From contig BSYO01000016.1 in NCBI GenBank assembly GCA_033239525.1, positions 7,017,045-7,081,044 on the forward strand: a DNA stretch of 64,000 nucleotides, written 5' to 3'. The notes beneath the pieces were generated by a model, which was given only the letters and a program-made list of their open reading frames with translations, did no database searches and was not told the DNA's origin. Made by a program: the position numbers and the translations under genes. Of this stretch, positions 38,101 through 47,100 are shown piece by piece; the first letter of the stretch is position 1; the number at the start of each line of letters is the position of its first letter. The stretch is from Nepenthes gracilis. Lineage: Eukaryota; Streptophyta; Magnoliopsida; Caryophyllales; Nepenthaceae.

Positions 38101-41100
38101 AGCCTTCCAGGAGCAGGGGTAGATTTATTCTCACTATTCTTCTTCTTCATTTCCTTAGTCCATATTTCTATGTTTGGTGTTAATTCAAATATGAACTAAG
38201 TTTTCATTGCTATGGTTTTAGAAGTAACCTTTGGTTGAACTATGTACTCTTGAAATTTGTTCCTGAAATAATACTCTCTTTAAGATTACTTCTCTTTATA
38301 TTTAATACTTTTGAATGCTTGATTATTATTAAAATAATTTGATATTGTATATTGAAACCGAGAAGAGATGCATACATAGTTGATTTAGAGAGAAGTGACA
38401 TGCATTGCATGGTAGATAGAGATATACTATATGGACTTGTGTAATCTTTAAAAATATAGATTAAGTTTCATTTATAGTTACAAATTTTATTCATATAAAG
38501 ATATAATGGTAGACATATTGACTATGGTTTTGATATAACCCGGGAAAAAGCATTAAATATCTTTATTATCTTGATTGTCATCATGATTGAATATTATCCC
38601 CGAGAAATTGAAAGGTGAAACATAGAAATATTTAGATGAAATTGAACATAACTAGTATTTTTATAGAATTTAATCTCATTTTAGTTCGATTCCGTTGTGA
38701 TTAATTATTCACTTAGTTACTTAGCTATTCTTTCATTTGATTCGGTTATTTAAATAATATTAAGATAAGGCTCATTTCGATGCTTATAAAAATTCAATCC
38801 CTTAGAAGATGATACTTGATTTATACTTTATTACATATTACAATACCGTGCACTTGTGATTTAACATAACATAACATCATGGTTGCATTCTTTTGGTAGG
38901 AAGCAGAGAAAAACATTGTCTTATTAGCAAACATCAAGAAAGGAAAATAACCTGCCCGTGATGACAACATCAAAATACTGAAGCCATCCAAAACTGGATC
39001 CAGTAATGCTATTCCCAGTATGTTTTCGGCAAAGAAAATTCATCACAATATTTGTATAGTCCCATAAACTGCAATAGAAATTATTGAAAGTAGTTTAGTT
39101 GCATCCAAATGCACGCATTACTGTGCTATGGAATTTTTCATCACTATTGGGTAGGAAATGTTAGCATCCAGGAGCTCAAATGCATGATAAATGCACGACA
39201 ATAACCAGAATAATATTTGTCCCAATCAAGGGGGAAAGCCACATGAGTAGAAGAAAACAGGAGTAAAATTTCAAGTACTTCATTTCCTTATTGATAAACT
39301 TTGATGAATTGGTTTTAAATTTTCAACAATCATTTCATTTATATCTTAATTGTTTTAAAAGTTAAAATTTTCAAATGATGGAGTGACTCTAATCATATGA
39401 AAAGACATTTACATTTTATTATTTGTCAAATTAGCTTTTTATCCCTTATTGTCCTTTTCAGTTTTGTGAGGTATATCATAGCCCAACTCTTTCATATTGG
39501 CTCATTTGCATCTTGCATCCTTGCTTCTTCCTATAATTTTTTTTTTTTTTTTTTTTTTTGGGATGAGGAAAAAGGAAACATGCATTTTGTATTGCTAATT
39601 TAGTGTTTTTGATTAATTATATTTTCATATCTAAAATTAAACTATTAATTTTAGTTAATATATCTCCAATATGACATGCCCTCATTTTACAAAAATAACG
39701 TGTTAGCGTGTCTATGTTATGTCCGTGACGGTGTCCATGCTTCTTAGGATAAGGTGTCACTGAAGTATGAGATACATGCTTTCTTTGCCATAAAGAACAA
39801 AATGCAGTGCATCAAACGTGTTTCTTTCTACCAAAAGCCTCTGTTTGAAGTAGGTGATGACAAAATCCTTGTCCTTACCTTGCCCTGGAAGAAGTTCTGG
39901 GACTGTAGGATTTTTAGCTCTCTTTGTAACAGAAGCATTGTGTGAATGTGTTATATGGCGTTTCCCTCTGTCTTTTTTCTGAGAATAAACATCATTTGAT
40001 AGAATTGGTTCAGTTGTCTTAATATTGCTACTCCCCATCTTTCTTCACCAACTGCAAAATTAATTTGATCAAACTCTTTTTTCTGCCCCAACTGTGATAA
40101 ATTAATTTCTCTGATACCATTCTCATTCCAAACAATATGCTTGTGTTTTATGTGCTAGAAAATGAAATGGGAATCAAAACACTTCCACAAAAACAAACAT
40201 GACACAGACATAGTGACACGTGAACTTTCATGAAATAGGACACCAAAAGGTGGGGCACATTAACCAAAGGCCATGTTTTCCAATTAATATGGGCATATAA
40301 TTTAAATAACACTAGGTTAAAGTAATAAGCTCTCGAAACTCCATAACCATGTAAAATAGCATATTCGTAGGCTATGAGATCTCACTTTGCTTCTCTATGC
40401 TTCTGGGTTACGGGAAAATACCAACAAAAATACTTCTTTAATCTCTCTCATTCTCTGATTACTAGTTGGAAGAATTTTGAACAACCACAAGCCTTTCTCT
40501 CATTGTTTATCACACGTAATGGGCTCAAATAGCTAGTTCTCTCTTATAAGAGACTATGTTTTGGCTTTTTTGCTAATTAGCGCAAAATTAAGTTTATTTA
40601 ATCAGCCAATGTTTTGATTTGAAAATTGAAAAAGAGCCAAAATGCATCCCTATTGTACCCAAATCTGTCCAACCTGAAGATATCGTTTATGCTTCTCAAC
40701 TAGCAATGGCATAAAAATCAAATATAAGTTCGGTGATGTAAAAATCCTAATCATATAAGTTTGGTGGCTTAAAAATCTCTCTTTACTTTGTCATAAACAA
40801 GAACTATATTTGTTCCACTGTCATTATTTAATTTGACACCTCATACTCTTTCATTGTTTCTTTACAAATCCTTGATTGTGAAAAATAATTAGAACTGATT
40901 TATATGTCATTGTGGTGAGATCGATGAGATTGTGAGAGTTAATACAGATAGTAAATGGTGATACAAATCTTAATTCTGTTATAAAGAACTTGCAGCCCCA
41001 ATTTATCAAAGTTTTCCAATTGTGAGTGCAGTTCGATAATAAACATGTTATGCAGCATCTTTTGTCATGTAAAGGATAGTAAAGAAAAAGGAAAGATAAA

Positions 41101-44100
41101 GGGAAAGAAATAATAAGTACAACCTTGAAAGAATGAAATAGAAAGGCCGAGGAGGGAGGATCAAAAAAGGTGCAACAAGACCCACCACAACTCATCCCAT
41201 GTTCCCCCAAAACAAAACGAAACAGAAAAGATCTGTTTTGATTCTCTACTATCATTTGTGATCTGTCTTCCACCCATTTCTTCTTCTTTCTTTTTCTCAA
41301 TACAGACCATATATTGGTTTATATGTATCAAATCAAAAAATCAGCATAAGCTCCTAATGTGTATCGCATGCATAACAGTTAGTATAGATTCTTCAGACCA
41401 ATGGGGTATCAAACAGGACCAATATAGAACAATTGGTCTATGAGTTTATTAATTATTATTTTACTGAATATTTTTTTCCTATATGCTCATGTTATAGTAG
41501 TTATTTATTTGTATGAAACACCTTTAACAATTATTTAATATTTATACAAATAAATGCATGACATATTCATGCATAATAAATTTACAGTGAGGATAAAGCT
41601 TTAAGCCTTACAATTTAAATTCAATAAAAAAGGACTTGAAATAAGTAAATAACAATTAATGATGACACATATAAATTATCAAAAAAATATCACCAAAGTT
41701 ACTCATATGTCTTGACATTGCCGTCGACTAATCAAATTCTCATACTTATATAAGTTAGGGTCAACCTCCTAATCTTTGCTAATCACTCAAAATTGTTCCG
41801 CAATCGTCACAAATCACAATACACCAGTGATAAGCCGCAACTATGATTTAATACTATTATCTGTGCACCCTGCACCAATATTTGTCATCAGTAAACTGCA
41901 CACCCTGTCCAAGAATTATCATGTTCAACTTTCAAATACAAACACATCCCACTGAAATCTTGCATTGATACATCTAGTAAAGGATGTGAAGGTTGTTGTT
42001 TTAGGAGAGTATTCTGTGCTCAGTCTCAACATTAGTTAAAATAAGTTTCTACTTTTTTATAAAATACACACATATGAGGGAGCAATGGTGTATATATTGT
42101 TGTGTGTATATAATCTTCTTCTATTTCACAAAATCTTGAGATTTATTATATCTAGAACATTGTGCTAGATTTCTCAAATGTGATGTCAATAAGGACTATT
42201 TTCATGATGAACCAAAAGAGCTCAAAATTTTTGAACTCATATTATTAACGTAGCAAACGTCTAAAAATCCCCAGAAGTCAATAGTTTACTGAAACCAGAC
42301 GTCTGACCTTAGCAGTTTATATCTAAGTTGCCAAATGGTTGCATTTATGGATTCTGAACCTGTACTCTTGTCAAGCATCTAATATACTGCCAGATGTCTA
42401 CTCACCTTTTCAATCCAACCATCTAATATATACTTGGATGTCTAACATGAGGAAGCATAATGCATATGCTGGCTTCGAGATTTATTTATATAGAGCATGC
42501 TATCCCTACGTTCCATGTCTAACTTCCTCTAAATAGATGTCTATCCTCTAGTACACATTTTCAATTACCAGTATATTGGGATGCAAGGAAACTTCCTCTG
42601 GGGTAGAGTATAACAGAAAAGTACCTGATATTGACCCATACCATACATGCTCGGACATGATCAATTTTTTTTTATTTTATTCAGGCACAATGGTTATAGG
42701 TTTTAGCCTTTTTATTTCCTTTTTATAACAGAAAAGAAAAAGGGTAATTTAATAAACTTAGTTCTGTGATATTAACCAAAAAAAATATCCTAAACATATT
42801 CTCTGATTTGAGAAAACTACCTATACAAAGTTCAGCCATTAGTTAAAAACAAAGAGAAAGAAAGAGAGCTTCCTGTAGTCTAAGACTCCACTAAACTAGA
42901 ATGCAGAGTGACAGATTAGGATTTTTTTTTTTTTTTTTTTTTTTTGTGGTTAATCTAATCCAAAAAAGTATAATAAGAGAGGGAGAGGGATCTTATATTC
43001 CATGAATATGCCATTGACATGGATATGGGTTTTTGAGAGCCTATTCATTGTGAAATAATGATTTATCAATAATATAACCATGTTAACAAGAAAGTGTAGC
43101 CTTTAGTTAGCATACCCTATAGTGTTGTATCCCATTATGTAGCAACGTATGTGATATTATATTCATGTCATGTCTAGTCCAAATTCTTTGTCCATGTCTG
43201 TGTTTCTTATCTCTGGGGTTTGTAAATTAGAATTTTGCTATTTTGAGGATTGAACCAGTTTCATAAGTGGAATTGCAAGAACGTGTGTAGTTGTATGTGA
43301 GAAACACAGAGACAGTAAATTTGATGACTAAGCAAGCACATTTAGGAGTCTCTTTTGTGCAAAACTTCAGTCCATTCAAAGTGCATTTAATGCTTTGACA
43401 TCTATTTCTTGTCAAACAACTGCATTTTAAGTAAGTGCAACATCCATACGGGTGGCAGATAGGACTCAGACATCTAATTTGTGTAAAGCAGATGCCTGAT
43501 TTATCGAGAAATGGAAACATGCAGAGTGCATTGGTAACATGAATTAATATACATCTGTTTGTTTCCCAACAGCTGGAACTCCTTCAGCTATAAAGCTGCA
43601 CACTAATAGAAGCAACAACTTTGCAACATTGAATGCTCAATCTGCCTCTAGTTCTCACTTCTGCTTATTAAACGGGCTAGGGTTTAGATCTCTTCAATAC
43701 TCATAGTGTGATTTGAGTTGCATAAACTGTGTGTGACTGTCAATGTTAGAGTTCCTTAACCCATTGAAAAGAAAAAAAAAGGAATAGTGGATTATCTTGA
43801 AATCTTGGAAACATGGGAGAAGGCCTGGGGTAATGGACTACAGTTTTGATAGGGTGAACAGCTGTAAATACCTTGTGCAGATTTTTATTCTTCTTCTCAC
43901 TTACCTCTTAAAATTTGTCAGTGTAGAAGTCTAGGAATCTGATTTTGATTGGTTTCATTTTTGAGTAAAACTGCACATCACCCATTTCACACTGTCCCTC
44001 TTGGATGAAATCAAACCAGGACCTACAGATACCACTTTCTTTCAAAGAACACTTAATGCATTGACTATCGAGTAAAAATCATAAATGGACACACTGTTAC

Positions 44101-47100
44101 CTATTTGTCACCAAGAATGTCGAACGACCAGAATCTCTGAGCATTTTTAGCATTGGAACTATTAATGTATCATCATTAATGTACCTGACAAAAAGAAAAA
44201 GGAACAGAAGAATCTAAGCACCTTAATCAGAAAATGATCTGTAATCACATTAGTATAATATGGCATATGAATCCCAGGCTGCCAGCTCAATTTAAAAGAT
44301 GACTATATGATCCTTCCTTGCAAGGCTGGAATGATGGGATTAAAGATATAGCTTGATCCTCTTTTGCTACTTTGGCCATTTATGGAGAAGAATTTCATTA
44401 GTTCTGCAAGAGTGCTATGTAGCCCATCATTCTAGGCATCAGAATATTTGACAACATACATGAAGGTTCTAGCTGTCAAAATTCAGCAAACAAAATATTA
44501 TTAACATCTCTTCATGCAGCTGCCTAATCTAGACACATAATGCGGATGAAAGCATCACAATAGTGGTTGGAATGCTCCAATCTGTTTACTTTGTCATGTT
44601 TATGGAATCAAAGCCTACCAAAAGGCTGCCGAGGAAAGTGAATATATATAAACAGTACAAATTACAATTCAATTGTTCCCACAATTAGAGCTTCTAAGCA
44701 CAAGATTTGGCCTTTTTCTAGTTCATTCATTTCTTTTCTAAGTCACTTATTTCTTTGTCCAAGCTGCCTTTCGTTTTGTCTCATTCACTTCCTATCTGAA
44801 ACGTAAGGTTTCAGGAATAATGTTATCCACATGATTGGAACAGAAACATTAAGCTTTCTAATTTCTTAGATTATTGTTTATTTATAAATAATCCATAAAG
44901 TTAGTGTAACACAAGTTCCTGTGGAGTTACATACACATTTGTGCTTAACAAGGCTCAATGGTGGGATGCTTTTTAACAGATTCTTTTTTATTCTATTTTC
45001 AATCATGCACAAAGCAATTTGAATGCTCAACGATGCATGGTTAGAACAATTTCTCCAAAAACAAGTCATGCAACCTAGACTCTGGGCTAATGCCAAACCA
45101 GGGATGCAAAGGAGTCCACATCAAAAGAATGGTTTCACAGATACTTTACATAAAACTATGCTGAGTTGAATGCATTTCCATACACAAAAAGGCCTTCTTG
45201 TATACAGATTTGGCAAATAATTATTTCATTGAAATGTTGGTTCAATTTGTGTCAAATAAGCTTCATATTTTTAATCCTCCTTTTCTCTTATCAACCTTAA
45301 ACAGCTCCAATTTGAAAACTAAAGTAGAAAATACTTCACATTGTTTAAATTCAACAAATTTAACCACAACTTCTCAAAAGGTTTTTTGTTATACTACTTT
45401 TTATCAAACACATATTCTTCCTTTTTGGAATGGGCAGATCAAACATTAGGAAAACTAATATGCATAACCTGTAAAAGTTAATGTGGGAAGCTAAACTAAT
45501 CATTACTAAAGTCATTAAAGGCAAACAATAAGTCAACATTGAGAACGAGTTAGCTTAAGGTTCTTCCCATACTGTTGTAGTCTCCAATCTGATTCATCTC
45601 ATCCATAGTTTGATACTCTTTCTGCTGCCGTCTTAATTGCTACTATAAGGGAGTCATCTCCGGGGAATCTCTTTAGAGAACCAAAGTCTAGACTTTCCAA
45701 CTGTAATCCTAGTAGGTAGGGCCATTCTAGCAGCAGTTGCAGTAGGAACACGGGGAGATTTTTTAATGTTATCTTTTTCAAAACTATTTGTGTGGGTGTG
45801 TTTTTTTTTTTCCTCAAACATATCATGAAAAGGGGATATTCTTTGACAGGTAAAAGAGACAACAGAGAAATTGTGGGAAGGTAGGGCGATTTTGGGCGAG
45901 AACTCATGGGGTGGGGGTGATTTGGGGGTTTATAGGGAAGGGGAATTAGTGTTTAAACTAATTAATTAACTAATTATAAATTACAAGTTTAATTATTCAA
46001 ATTTTATGTTAAATACATTTTAAAAAAATATTAGTATTGTTGTTTCCTGTTCACCCTCCACAACCTCCTAGCACAGATCGTAACTAATCCTTTTCTCCTA
46101 CTGATTTAAGTCTTGTATTTGAATAAAATTGCTTTTAAAAGATTTTTACTACTTTTAAAATAGTTTTTATAATTTTAATAATTAAATGTTTTTAAACAAT
46201 TTTACAAAAAGCCAATAGAGATTATGTATTATTTGTTGCATCTTTTTTAATAAGTTTCAGTTAAAAATTTCCATAGTTAAACATTACCAAACTTATTAAT
46301 TAATTTTTTAAAAAAAAAAATACATCCAAAAAATATTAGTATACTGTTTTGAGTTCATCCACCAACTCAACCTCCCTGCACACAGATTGCAAATCAGTCC
46401 TTCATCCAAAGTTTAATTTTCTATTTTAGTACTCCTATATGTTTAATTTTCCAATACGTTTAATTTTACTCTTAACTAAGACAATTTTTTTCATAAATTC
46501 TTTGTCCATTGAAAAGTTTTCTATGTCTAATTTAAAAATATATATATTTAAAACAAAGGCTAAAGGATGATAAGGAAAAAATAAAGAAAGCAAGATAGAT
46601 AAAAAAAATTTTCCTTTTAAGCTTAATCAAAATTCCTTCAATTCTCAAACCAAAGGAGAATGAGCTATTCAATCTCCTTCTTTTTGCCATCAGACTTCCT
46701 AATCAAATTCACACTCATAATGAGGCATTCAACCCCAAGGATGAATAAGAAAAGAAATATTTATCGGTTCTATCTTCTATTTTTTATGAAGAGAACGAAT
46801 TTTTATCAAGGGATTGGAAAAAATGACTTCAAATCTCCTACGGGAATTATTTCTCCCCTCCCCAAAATTCCACCCTTTCTCATCCAGAACACCTTGTTTT
46901 CATAATATATTAAAAAAAAAAAAAAAAACCTACAAAGTGTTTTAAAAAGAATTACCATAAAAAAAAATCTCCAAGAATGTGACAAACTAATATAATACAT
47001 TCTCAAAGGAAGTAACCTACTTTTCTTCCTTGTCTTGAAGATCAATTCAACAAGAGTTTAAATACGTTAACTCTCAGCTATCCAACTATTTACTTGCTTT

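Noticed and set aside
43227..43520. Cys-rich 97-codon minus-strand ORF that could be a small secreted peptide
   Set aside because: No signal peptide, no regular Cys spacing, and it lies in mid-intron with no splice context.
46660..47045. Opposed overlapping ORFs with a Phe-rich stretch
   Set aside because: Phe run comes from a poly-A/T tract; no domain on either strand.
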